Positions 7,093-14,292 of a DNA stretch of 21,081 bases are shown one piece after another; positions within the stretch are counted from its first letter, which is position 1; every line of letters starts with the position of its first letter. The stretch spans positions 1 to 21,081 of the forward strand of contig DIFE01000087.1 of the NCBI GenBank assembly GCA_002418985.1, written 5' to 3'. The stretch comes from Deltaproteobacteria bacterium UBA5756 (lineage in GTDB: Bacteria > Desulfobacterota > Syntrophorhabdia > Syntrophorhabdales > Syntrophorhabdaceae). The translations under genes and the position numbers were made by a program. The notes below the pieces were generated by a model that saw only the letters and a program-made list of their open reading frames with translations, searched no databases and was not told the DNA's origin.

Positions 7093-9012
7093 CTAGTGTT
7101 TCACATCCTCAAATTCCGCGTCCACCACATCGTCATCTCTTCTGCCGCCGCCCTGCTGGGCCTGCTGCTGTCCTGCCTCCTGTTCGGGGGCGCCCTGCGA
7201 TGTTGTTTGTGATGACTTCTTGTAGAGTATCTCGGCGAGGTTATGGGAGGCCTTTGTCAGATCTTCCGCTGCCTTCTTGATTCTTTCGGAATCACCACTC
7301 TTGATGGCGTCTTTTGCGGGGCTCAACAAGTCCTCAACTGTCCTGATATCGTCAGCCGTGAGTTTATCCTTATTCTCGTTGAGGGTTTTCTCGGTTGTGT
7401 ATATTATGTTGTCGAGCTGGTTGCGCTGCTCGACATCCTGTTTCCTCTTGCGGTCCTCCTCGGAGTGAGTCTCGGAATCGCGAACCATCTTCTGGATATC
7501 TTCTTCGGAGAGGCCAGTGGATGCTGTGATACGGATGCTCTGCTCTTTGCCGGTGGCCGTGTCTTTCGCGGATACATGGAGTATGCCGTTTGCGTCGATG
7601 TCGAAGGTTACCTCGATCTGCGGAATCCCCCGTGGTGCAGGCGGCAGCCCGATAAGATGAAACCTTCCCAGGGTCCTGTTGTCCCTGGCCATTTCACGCT
7701 CTCCCTGGAGAACGTGAATCTCGACGCTTGTCTGGCTGTCTTCAGCGGTCGTAAAAACCTGGCTCTTCTTGGTTGGGATGGTTGTATTGCGTTCGATTAT
7801 ACGTGTCAGCACCCCTCCCAGCGTTTCTATGCCAAGCGACAAAGGGGTGACGTCGAGAAGAAGAACATCCTTTACCTCACCCGCGAGGACGCCCGCCTGA
7901 ACGGCAGCGCCGAGGGCCACAACCTCGTCGGGGTTCACGCCCCGGTGAGGCTCCTTGCCAAAGAACTCCTTCACAATGTCCTGGACCTTGGGAATCCTTG
8001 TGGAGCCGCCGACGAGAACAACCTCGTCGATCTTGTTCATCGCGATCTTCGCATCCTCGAGTGCCCGCTTCAAGGGTTGCATTGTCCTCTGGAAAAGATC
8101 GTCGGCAAGCTTTTCCAGCTCCGCCCTTCTCAGTTTCATGTTGAGATGTTTCGGGCCCGATGCATCAGCCGTGATAAAGGGGAGGTTGATTTCCGTCTCG
8201 ATGGTTGTCGATAGCTCCACCTTTGCACGTTCCGCAGCTTCTTTCAACCTTTGCAGGGCCATCCGGTCCTTGGAAAGATCGATTCCCTGATCTTTTCTGA
8301 ATTCAGAGACTATCCACTCTATTACCCGCTGGTCGATGTCGTCACCGCCGAGATGTGTGTCGCCGTTTGTAGACTTGACTTCCACAACGTTGTCGCCGAC
8401 TTCCAGGATCGATATATCGAAAGTGCCGCCGCCGAAGTCGTAAACGGCGATGGTCTCATCCTTCTTCTTGTCAAGACCATAAGCCAGGGCCGATGCCGTT
8501 GGCTCATTTATAATACGAAGCACGTTGAGTCCCGCGATCCTGCCGGCGTCTTTTGTCGCCTGGCGCTGCGAATCGTTGAAATAGGCGGGGACCGTGATAA
8601 CCGCGTCATCAACCTGCTGGCCCAGGTACGCCTCAGCGGACTTTCTCAGTTTCTGAAGAACGAATGCCGAGATTTCCTGGGGGGTATACTGTTTACCGCG
8701 GACATCAACACGCACGTTGCCTTCCTGATCGCCGACGACTTTGAACGGCACCGTCTTGATCTCTTCCTGTACCTCATTGAATCGCCTTCCCACGAATCTC
8801 TTTATCGAAAATATGGTATTTTCCGGATTTGTTATGGCCTGCCTCTTCGCAGTCTGCCCGACGAGAACCTCACCATCCTTTGTAAACGCGACCACGCTCG
8901 GTGTAAGCCTGCTGCCTTCCTCATTTATGATGACCTTCGGCTCGCCGCCTTCCATAACAGCGACGACTGAATTGGTAGTGCCCAAGTCTATTCCGATTAC
9001 TTTTCTTGCCAT
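7093..9012 (-). CDS. dnaK: Chaperone DnaK (Hsp70)
   Basis: The 639-residue Hsp70 chaperone, full length. The nucleotide-binding domain shows GIDLGTTNS (about 7-15), INEPTASALAYG, YDFGGGTFD and VGGSTRIP. The interdomain linker and start of the substrate-binding domain are VLLLDVTPLSLG. The lid is followed by a Gln/Gly-rich tail and the bacterial-type C-terminus DVVDAEFEDV, the region used by co-chaperones. The Shine-Dalgarno AGGAGGAG precedes the ATG. A near-consensus sigma70 promoter sits about 36 bp upstream; no CIRCE inverted repeat is visible in the short leader. dnaJ and grpE are not adjacent; lon follows instead, giving a chaperone-protease operon. Confidence 0.99.
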   Translation of the reverse strand: MARKVIGIDLGTTNSVVAVMEGGEPKVIINEEGSRLTPSVVAFTKDGEVLVGQTAKRQAITNPENTIFSIKRFVGRRFNEVQEEIKTVPFKVVGDQEGNVRVDVRGKQYTPQEISAFVLQKLRKSAEAYLGQQVDDAVITVPAYFNDSQRQATKDAGRIAGLNVLRIINEPTASALAYGLDKKKDETIAVYDFGGGTFDISILEVGDNVVEVKSTNGDTHLGGDDIDQRVIEWIVSEFRKDQGIDLSKDRMALQRLKEAAERAKVELSTTIETEINLPFITADASGPKHLNMKLRRAELEKLADDLFQRTMQPLKRALEDAKIAMNKIDEVVLVGGSTRIPKVQDIVKEFFGKEPHRGVNPDEVVALGAAVQAGVLAGEVKDVLLLDVTPLSLGIETLGGVLTRIIERNTTIPTKKSQVFTTAEDSQTSVEIHVLQGEREMARDNRTLGRFHLIGLPPAPRGIPQIEVTFDIDANGILHVSAKDTATGKEQSIRITASTGLSEEDIQKMVRDSETHSEEDRKRKQDVEQRNQLDNIIYTTEKTLNENKDKLTADDIRTVEDLLSPAKDAIKSGDSERIKKAAEDLTKASHNLAEILYKKSSQTTSQGAPEQEAGQQQAQQGGGRRDDDVVDAEFEDVKH

Positions 9013-9047
9013 TTTCGTCTCCTCCTGAAATTTTTCGCGTCTAGGGT

Positions 9048-9076
9048 AATATAATGTTCAAGTTTTACCCTGTCAA
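9048..9076 (-). promoter_or_regulatory. dnaK: Sigma70-type promoter of dnaK-lon
   Basis: On the minus strand TTGACA (9071-9076) and TATATT (9048-9053) are 17 bp apart, a near-perfect housekeeping promoter. The leader would be about 30 nt and contains the AGGAGGAG ribosome-binding site at about 9020-9027. I see neither a CIRCE element nor a convincing heat-shock (sigma32) promoter with correct spacing, so regulation may be elsewhere or constitutive. The rest of the 9013-9179 gap shows no gene and no clear terminator for the znu operon. Confidence 0.75.
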
Positions 9077-9179
9077 CGCATGAACCCATCTTTTTTCCGC
9101 CAATATTCCGGCTGAAAATACGAAGGGTTATCGGCAAAAAGCAACGTGATAGGTGACGGGTGCCACCCGAGGAGTCTTG

Positions 9180-10007
9180 TTAACGCCGGGAGATGCCCTT
9201 GATCCTCAAACGGGCACCAAGGAAGGAGACGAGGAAGATGCCAAAACTCACTATGACTATGCTGGCACCGGCAGGCAAATCAAGGACAAAAGATATTGTG
9301 ACACCGGCCATAACCGCAACAATTCCCGTGAGGCAGGATATGATGATGGTGGTCTTGAAGCCTCGGGCGAACTGGAGGGCCGTCACCGGTGGGATGATGA
9401 GCAGGGCCGACACGAGCATTATCCCGACCACCTTCATGGCAAGGACTACGGTCAATGCCGTAAGGAGAACAAGGATACGGTTGATCCGTGTCGTCTTTAT
9501 CCCCGATGCCTTTGCGGATTCCTCGTCGAAAGTAATGGCGAGGAGTTCGTGATAGTAGAGAGCGATGACGACGATGAGACAGAAACACAGGAGAACGGAG
9601 GTCCACACCTCCACACGGCTTATGGCGAGAATGTTTCCGAAAAGATAGCTGAAGAGATCGATATTGAAGCCCCCGGCCGCGCTGGCTATCAGGATGCCTC
9701 CAGCTATCCCGAGCGACGACACGATGCCTATCGCCGCATCGCCGTAAAGACGTGCTTTGTCTATGAGTTTGAGAATTCCCAGTGCGCTTGCCATGACGAT
9801 AGGGATTGCCATATAAAAGGGGTAGGCCCCGAAAAGGAGACCTACGGCGACACCGCCGAAGGTGACATGGGCAAGCCCATCGCCGATCAGAGAGAGCCGC
9901 CGCAGCACAAGAAAGGTCCCCAGCACGGAACACAGCACGGCGATGAAACAACCCGTTACGAGTGCCCTCTGGATAAAGCCATGACTGAAGAGGTCAAGAA
10001 AGTCCAT
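9180..10007 (-). CDS. znuB: Zinc ABC transporter permease ZnuB
   Basis: A 275-residue ABC-3 family integral membrane permease for zinc (possibly manganese) import. It has the expected series of hydrophobic helices, including VTGCFIAVLCSVLGTFLVLR near the start and VVGIMLVSALLIIPPVTAL late in the protein. The family motif LSLIGDGLAHVTFGGVAVG (about residues 53-71) is intact, as is the SALLIIP motif that contacts the ATPase. It is the last gene of the zur-znuA-znuC-znuB operon, 28 bp after znuC, with GAGG seven bases before its ATG. Zinc specificity is inferred from the neighbouring Zur-like regulator and the His-rich binding protein; manganese systems use the same families. Confidence 0.92.
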   Translation of the reverse strand: MDFLDLFSHGFIQRALVTGCFIAVLCSVLGTFLVLRRLSLIGDGLAHVTFGGVAVGLLFGAYPFYMAIPIVMASALGILKLIDKARLYGDAAIGIVSSLGIAGGILIASAAGGFNIDLFSYLFGNILAISRVEVWTSVLLCFCLIVVIALYYHELLAITFDEESAKASGIKTTRINRILVLLTALTVVLAMKVVGIMLVSALLIIPPVTALQFARGFKTTIIISCLTGIVAVMAGVTISFVLDLPAGASIVIVSFGIFLVSFLGARLRIKGISRR

Positions 10008-10035
10008 AAAATGCCTCAGGGTTCATTCTTTCCTA

Positions 10036-10815
10036 TTACCTGATTCCCGGGCCCTCTGCCTCATGCCTGTGGCAGATAAGATGCTGCGAGTGCTCGCCGA
10101 AGTAGTCTGTCATGTCCTCGGAGAGACAAAAATCGTCAAATCCTCCGTAAAAAATGAGGTTCTTATCGAGATAGAGAAGCTTCGAAGCATGTTGGCCGAT
10201 TGTTCCTATATCGTGGGTGATCATGATGATCGTCACGGCCTTGTCGGTGTTTATGTTTTTCAGAGTGGCGAAGAACCTTTCCCGCCCTTCGGGATCCAGG
10301 GCGGTTGTCGGCTCGTCGAGGATAAGGAGCTCGGGACCGGCGACGAGTGCCTTCGCTATCAGGGTGCGCTGCTGCTGGCCCCCGGAGAGTTCCCCGATGA
10401 GCTTGCCTTCGATGGAATTGATATCCATCAAAGCGAGTGCGGCGTCTATCGATTCCCGGTCGCCCCGTGACGTTCTCCTGGGGAAGGTCTTGCGAGCGAG
10501 GAGCCCCATCCCGACGACCTCACGCACCGTAGCGGGAAAGTGAGGGTTGAAGGTGGCCATTTTTTGGGGAAGGTAGCCGATCTTTTGCCACTCATTGAAT
10601 AACGCGGCGCTCTGTCCGAAAAGCGTTACCGAGCCGTCCGTCGGCTTCAGGAGACCAAGGAGCAGCCGGATGAGAGTGGTCTTCCCCGAGCCGTTCGGCC
10701 CGACTATCCCCAGGAATTCCCCTCGTTTGAGGGCGAAGGTGACATCGCTCACTATCTCACTGGAATTGAAGCGAAAACCCAGGCGATCCGTGGCGATGAC
10801 GTCGGTTATCTGCAT
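10036..10815 (-). CDS. znuC: Zinc ABC transporter ATP-binding protein ZnuC
   Basis: A 259-residue ABC ATPase that powers the ZnuB channel. Walker A is GPNGSGKTTL (about 39-48), the Q-loop region is GYLPQK, the ABC signature is LSGGQQQR, Walker B is LLILDEPTTALD and the switch histidine is in MITHDIG. All catalytic residues are present and the length is normal for metal-type ABC ATPases. It overlaps the end of znuA by 10 bp and has AGG about six bases before ATG, so translation is likely coupled to znuA. The residues around the C-terminal YFGEHSQH are typical of this subfamily. Confidence 0.95.
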   Translation of the reverse strand: MQITDVIATDRLGFRFNSSEIVSDVTFALKRGEFLGIVGPNGSGKTTLIRLLLGLLKPTDGSVTLFGQSAALFNEWQKIGYLPQKMATFNPHFPATVREVVGMGLLARKTFPRRTSRGDRESIDAALALMDINSIEGKLIGELSGGQQQRTLIAKALVAGPELLILDEPTTALDPEGRERFFATLKNINTDKAVTIIMITHDIGTIGQHASKLLYLDKNLIFYGGFDDFCLSEDMTDYFGEHSQHLICHRHEAEGPGIR

Positions 10816-11774
10816 TCGAGGCCTATTTTCAGGTTTGCAAGGTTGGTGTCCATGAGGGAGATGAAGGTCGAGCCTTTTGCAAGTTCGTCTTTGGTGACAT
10901 TGTGAGCCCCGTGGAGACTGAGAAGAGTGGCCCCCGTTTCCCTCGAGAGGAGCTCGGAGACCTTCGGGTTTATCAGTTCTTCGAAATAGACGTACCGGAC
11001 ACCCTTTTCCTTGATTATTTTCTCAAGCGCGATGATCTTTCTGGCAGTGGGCTCTGCATTCGGAGAACCCTGGTAGGCGCTGACATATTCAAGACCGTAT
11101 CTGCGGGCCAGATACCCGAAGGCGAAATGACCGCCGTGAACGAGGGTTTTTTTCCCACATGTCCTGAGGGTTTCGCGGAACCTTGCGTCAAGAGCGAGAA
11201 GCTCTTCCTTGTACCGGGCGGCATTTTCTTTATAAAACGCGCTGTTTGTTGGATCGGCTGCAGATAATCCATCGGCGATGGTATCGACCATTTTCATCGC
11301 GTTTTCGAAATCGAGCCATATATGCGGGTCGTAAGTACCATGATCGCCGTGCCCGTGCCTGTCCTCGTTATCTGCTTCGCCGTGGTCCTTTTCGGCGGTG
11401 TGCATGAGCCTGATGCCCCGGCTCGCGTCCCTGACGATGAGGGCTTTGTTCGAGGTCCCCTTCAGGATTTCCTCTGCCCAGGGTTCCATATATTTGCCGG
11501 TGTAGACGAAAAGCCCGGCCGAGTCGATCCTTACCATGTCAGCCGGTTTTGGCTCAAAGGCGTGGGCCTCCACTCCCGGCGGCAACAAAAGTGTAACGTC
11601 GGCCTTGTCTCGGGCGATTGCCCTTGTAAAATCATAGAGTGGAAAGAGGGTAGTCACGACGGTGATCTTCTTTTGGCCGTCCTCAGGGTCCCTGTCACGG
11701 GTTCCACAGGACGACAGGACAGTTACGAGGAGTGCCGCAAGCATGAGGGCGATTGCCTGACGAACCTTTTTCAT
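10806..11774 (-). CDS. znuA: Zinc-binding lipoprotein ZnuA
   Basis: A 322-residue metal-binding protein of the cluster A-I (ZnuA/TroA) family that delivers zinc to ZnuBC. The signal peptide ends in a lipobox (LSSC, Cys about 23), so it is probably a membrane-anchored lipoprotein. Metal-ligand regions are VEAHAFEP, YDPHIWLD and LVHGGHFAFGY, with a last acidic region FEELINPKVSE. Between the first two ligands lies a His/Asp-rich loop (roughly residues 126-148, DRHGHGDHG), the hallmark of zinc rather than manganese binders. The ATG overlaps the regulator's stop (ATGA), with a strong GGAGG site. The following znuC overlaps its end. Confidence 0.95.
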   Translation of the reverse strand: MKKVRQAIALMLAALLVTVLSSCGTRDRDPEDGQKKITVVTTLFPLYDFTRAIARDKADVTLLLPPGVEAHAFEPKPADMVRIDSAGLFVYTGKYMEPWAEEILKGTSNKALIVRDASRGIRLMHTAEKDHGEADNEDRHGHGDHGTYDPHIWLDFENAMKMVDTIADGLSAADPTNSAFYKENAARYKEELLALDARFRETLRTCGKKTLVHGGHFAFGYLARRYGLEYVSAYQGSPNAEPTARKIIALEKIIKEKGVRYVYFEELINPKVSELLSRETGATLLSLHGAHNVTKDELAKGSTFISLMDTNLANLKIGLECR

Positions 11775-12202
11775 TTTGCCTCCTTCACCGGGGTACAGTG
11801 CCTGCAGATGCCGAACACCTGCATGATGTGGGATGATATGGTGCCGTTCAGGGTTTGGGAGACTTCCTTTTCAAGCTCCTTGTAGGCACAAAAATTAAGA
11901 TCGTCCACTCTTTTGCATGAGGTGCAGATGAAATGGTGGTGGTGTTTTCTGTTGTCACAAAAGAAATAATAAAGCTTCCGATCGGGATGGATCACCTTGA
12001 AGATGACGCCGCCATCCGCCAACTCCTCCAGGTTGCGATACACCGTCGGAAGGCCTACGGTCGAGAAGCGTTCCTTCAACCTCTTCCATACCTCTTCCGG
12101 GCTGAGATAGGTGGATGCGCACGACAGGACGTCGAGAATGGCGAGTCTCTTCGGCGTCGCTTTGAGTTCGAGTTCCTTGAGGATGTGGTTATGGTTCTCC
12201 AT
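11771..12202 (-). CDS. zur: Fur-family metal regulator, probably Zur
   Basis: A 143-residue Fur-family repressor. The N-terminal winged helix includes ELKATPKRLAILDVLS and the recognition helix region VGLPTVYRNLEELAD. The C-terminal dimerisation domain has the metal-rich HHHHFICTSC segment and a second CRHC pair near the end; the two CxxC pairs bind structural zinc. The family includes Fur, Zur, Mur and PerR; being the first gene of the znuACB operon argues for Zur. It probably represses its own operon through the inverted repeats just upstream, where the promoter also lies. The start codon has no strong SD, but it is the only early ATG. Confidence 0.88.
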   Translation of the reverse strand: MENHNHILKELELKATPKRLAILDVLSCASTYLSPEEVWKRLKERFSTVGLPTVYRNLEELADGGVIFKVIHPDRKLYYFFCDNRKHHHHFICTSCKRVDDLNFCAYKELEKEVSQTLNGTISSHIMQVFGICRHCTPVKEAK

Positions 12203-12230
12203 CTATTTGCCCTAAATAGAAATCATTTTC
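12203..12230. promoter_or_regulatory. Candidate Zur/Fur operator over the zur start site
   Basis: Two AT-rich inverted repeats lie side by side: CTATTT-N5-AAATAG (12203-12219), ending directly at the zur start codon, and the imperfect palindrome GAAATCATTTTC (12219-12230). They cover the predicted transcription start just downstream of the -10 box, the right place for autorepression. The resemblance to Fur-family boxes is loose; binding is inference. Confidence 0.4.
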
Positions 12231-12234
12231 GTTT

Positions 12235-12263
12235 ATTGTATGGCAACGGGAGTGTTATGTCAA
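12235..12263 (-). promoter_or_regulatory. zur: Sigma70-type promoter of zur-znuACB
   Basis: On the minus strand TTGACA (12258-12263) and TACAAT (12235-12240) are spaced 17 bp apart, only one mismatch from the full consensus. Transcription would start near 12228, inside the inverted-repeat region, about 26 nt before the zur ATG. Confidence 0.7.
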
Positions 12264-12307
12264 CGCAGGAGTTCCGGGATTCTTGCGGGAGAAGGATTTG
12301 GGCGCGG

Positions 12308-12715
12308 CTATCGTTCTACCGGATTACCCTTTCTCACCCAGGCGGGATAGCCTGCAAGACAGGTCATGACGTTTGCATAACCCGAGTTTCTGGCCGCGAC
12401 CGCAGCCTTAAGACTGGGGGCTCAGCCATATCCCCTGCAATAAAAGACGATAGGGATATCCTTTTCCGGAGGCAGCATCGCCGTGATCCTGTAAAATTCT
12501 TCCTCGGGGATGTTGATGGCGCCCGGTATGTGGCCCGAGGCGTATTCGAGGGTGGTGCGGTTATCGACGACGAGGAGCCTCCTTTCCTTTTCCATCAGGG
12601 TTTTCAATGTCTTGACGTCTATGTCTCCGATACCTTCGGAAAAGAAACATCCCGCGGGAAGGATGCACAGGATCAGGATTGCGATCAGCGGACGGAACGA
12701 CTGGATGGATTTCAT
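12308..12715 (-). CDS. Rhodanese-domain lipoprotein, predicted selenoprotein (in-frame TGA)
   Basis: A predicted 135-residue exported rhodanese (sulfurtransferase fold). A conventional reading stops at the TGA at 12422-12424, but the same frame continues for 37 more codons with perfect rhodanese sequence to TAG at 12308-12310. The protein has a lipoprotein signal ending LPAGC (Cys 23), then LLVVDNRT, YASGHIPGAINIP, the active loop FYCRGYG-U-APSLKAA, SGYANVMTC and AGYPAW. The TGA is residue 98, five after the YC cysteine (93). From memory, one rhodanese branch has YCGGxxCPLS, with a second Cys at precisely this position, so selenocysteine replaces Cys. A hairpin with a GGUC loop follows (12392-12407). 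I chose the ATG preceded by GGAG; an ATG three codons earlier (12724) is possible. It lies 62 bp after thrC. A nonsense mutation is the alternative. Confidence 0.85.
12392..12407 (-). promoter_or_regulatory. Candidate bacterial SECIS hairpin of the rhodanese gene
   Basis: Starting 15 nt after the in-frame TGA, GGCTGC and GCGGCC pair in a 6-bp stem (one U-G pair) with a GGTC loop. The loop begins 20 nt after TGA. The loop and upper stem strongly resemble the E. coli fdhF SECIS (UGCAGGUCUGCA), recognised by SelB. The element lies inside the coding sequence, as bacterial SECIS elements do. Confidence 0.72.
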
Positions 12716-12777
12716 TTGCTCCATTGAGAAGCGCCGGCCCGGTTCGAACCTACGTCCCCGCATTCGAGAGGCAGGCC

Positions 12778-14232
12778 TCAGGCGCCGTATATTCTCCGGA
12801 TCTCGTCTTTTGCTTCGTCTACCTGAGCCGATGACAGCTTGAGACCTTCGGGAGTAAGTTCAGGGTCTGCGCCAACGGTGTAAATCCTTTCCGGAAGGGC
12901 CGCCTGCTTTTTCATGCCCGGTGGTAGCTCCGGCGTTACACCTATGGCCTGCCGAACGTCTTCCGGGAATTTACCGGGATCCGCCGTCTCGTACACTACG
13001 GCCGACCGGTCGTGTTTTCCTCCAAGATATTGTTCCAGGGCAGCCCAACCCACCGCACCGTGAGGATCAAGGATGATGCCGTATCGCTCGTAGACGGCCT
13101 TCATTGTCTCAAAATGCCCTGCATTGGTGATCCCCATGGAAATGATGTCCCGCCGCATGGCCTCCATGTCGGGCATGCGGTCGATGATGCCGGGTTTCGT
13201 CACGTTTCCCGTCGAAGCGTCCCGTTCGTCGAACATGTGGCCGCCATAAAAATCGATGAGACGCGCCAGGTTGCTTGGATGTGAAACGATCATCGCCGAT
13301 GAGGGCGACTTGACGGAAGGGCGCACCAGGTAGCTCCCGCTGCATAGAAAATCGGGGAATTCCCTGTTTTCGTTGACTCCGCAGATGATCCGTTCCACGG
13401 GAAGCCCCATTTGCCTGGCAATGACCGTTCCCATCATGTTGCCGAAATTCCCCGAAGGAATGCTGGCTATGAACGGTGCTTCCGAGGCTATCTTTGAATA
13501 GGCATAAAAAGGATAAACGGCCTGGGGGAGGAGCCTTCCGACACTGATGGAATTGGCCGAGGTGAAACGGCCGGGGTCACCGAAGAGCTCGCCGGCGAAT
13601 GACCTGTCGCCCAGGATGCTCTTGGCCAACGCCTGGCAGATATCAAAATCACCATTGACTTCAAAGGCATGAACATTCCGCCCCAGGGTCGTCATTTGCC
13701 TTCTCTGACCTTCGCTTATGGAACCCTTCGGATAAAAGACGATGTTGTCGATGTTGTCGAGGCCGAGAAGGGCATCGGCTACAGCCCCGCCCGTGTCGCC
13801 GCTCGTGGCGACGATGACTGTTCTCAGCAATCCCCTGGCTCCCAGGAAATAATTGAGCATCCGGCCGAAGAACCGCGCCGCATAGTCTTTGAAGGAATAT
13901 GTGGGTCCCCGGGTGAGCCACATGATGTACGTTTTCCCCGTAATATGCTGGACTATCGTGGGGATCTTTTTTGCGTCGTAGGCGTCGTCGAGCAGCGACT
14001 TTAGCTTCGCGGCGGGTATCTCGCGCCCGAGGAAGGGTTCCAGAACCTCGTAGGCTATCGCGGCGTAACTCATGCCTTTCATGGCGATTATACGTTCCGC
14101 GGACAAAACGGGGACATCGCTGCGGGCGATCATGTAAAGTCCGTATTTCGAGGCCATACCGGTAAGCAGGGCCGTCTCGAAGTCGACAGATTCAGCGGGA
14201 TCGTTGGTGCTGTAATACCTTGGTTCCTTCAT
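12778..14232 (-). CDS. thrC: Threonine synthase
   Basis: A 484-residue PLP enzyme that converts O-phospho-L-homoserine to L-threonine, the final step of threonine synthesis. It is of the longer form: the N-terminus has YYSTND, then FDFETALLTG-like spacing with MSYAAIAYEVLEPFL. The PLP lysine is in TYSFKDYAARF (about K115). The ATSGDTGGAV loop and the GNFGN phosphate-binding region (SIPSGNFGNMMG) are intact, as is the late DPHGAVGWAAL motif. The start follows a well-formed promoter (14242-14270) by only a few bases and has no SD, suggesting a leaderless mRNA. The rhodanese selenoprotein gene follows 62 bp downstream. Confidence 0.96.
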   Translation of the reverse strand: MKEPRYYSTNDPAESVDFETALLTGMASKYGLYMIARSDVPVLSAERIIAMKGMSYAAIAYEVLEPFLGREIPAAKLKSLLDDAYDAKKIPTIVQHITGKTYIMWLTRGPTYSFKDYAARFFGRMLNYFLGARGLLRTVIVATSGDTGGAVADALLGLDNIDNIVFYPKGSISEGQRRQMTTLGRNVHAFEVNGDFDICQALAKSILGDRSFAGELFGDPGRFTSANSISVGRLLPQAVYPFYAYSKIASEAPFIASIPSGNFGNMMGTVIARQMGLPVERIICGVNENREFPDFLCSGSYLVRPSVKSPSSAMIVSHPSNLARLIDFYGGHMFDERDASTGNVTKPGIIDRMPDMEAMRRDIISMGITNAGHFETMKAVYERYGIILDPHGAVGWAALEQYLGGKHDRSAVVYETADPGKFPEDVRQAIGVTPELPPGMKKQAALPERIYTVGADPELTPEGLKLSSAQVDEAKDEIRRIYGA

Positions 14233-14241
14233 GGCAGGTTA

Positions 14242-14270
14242 AGCATACAAAAACTTTGCTTTTTTTTCAA
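14242..14270 (-). promoter_or_regulatory. thrC: Sigma70-type promoter of thrC
   Basis: On the minus strand TTGAAA (14265-14270) and TATGCT (14242-14247) are 17 bp apart, with an A-rich spacer. The predicted start (about 14235) is nearly at the thrC ATG (14232), so the transcript would carry almost no leader. Confidence 0.55.
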
Positions 14271-14283
14271 CTTACATTATACT
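14256..14283 (+). promoter_or_regulatory. Weak candidate promoter for the exported protein at 14293
   Basis: TTGCTT (14256-14261) and TATACT (14278-14283) are 16 bp apart on the plus strand. It overlaps the divergent thrC promoter, so the two may interfere. Transcription would start close to the ATG at 14293, again leaving almost no leader. Confidence 0.35.
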
Positions 14284-14292
14284 TGTCATGAC

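Noticed and set aside
9150..9170. Short GGGTGCCACCC inverted repeat after znuB as a terminator
   Set aside because: The stem is only about five pairs and no T-run follows on the minus strand.
12422..12424. Plain premature stop or pseudogene for the rhodanese
   Set aside because: The frame stays open with conserved rhodanese residues to the natural end, the codon falls at a known Cys position and a SECIS-like hairpin follows. A recent nonsense mutation is not fully excluded but is less likely.
12736..12766. Possible tRNA fragment around a GGTTCGAACC palindrome
   Set aside because: It resembles a T-loop, but the flanking bases do not form a T-stem and no acceptor strand or CCA follows.
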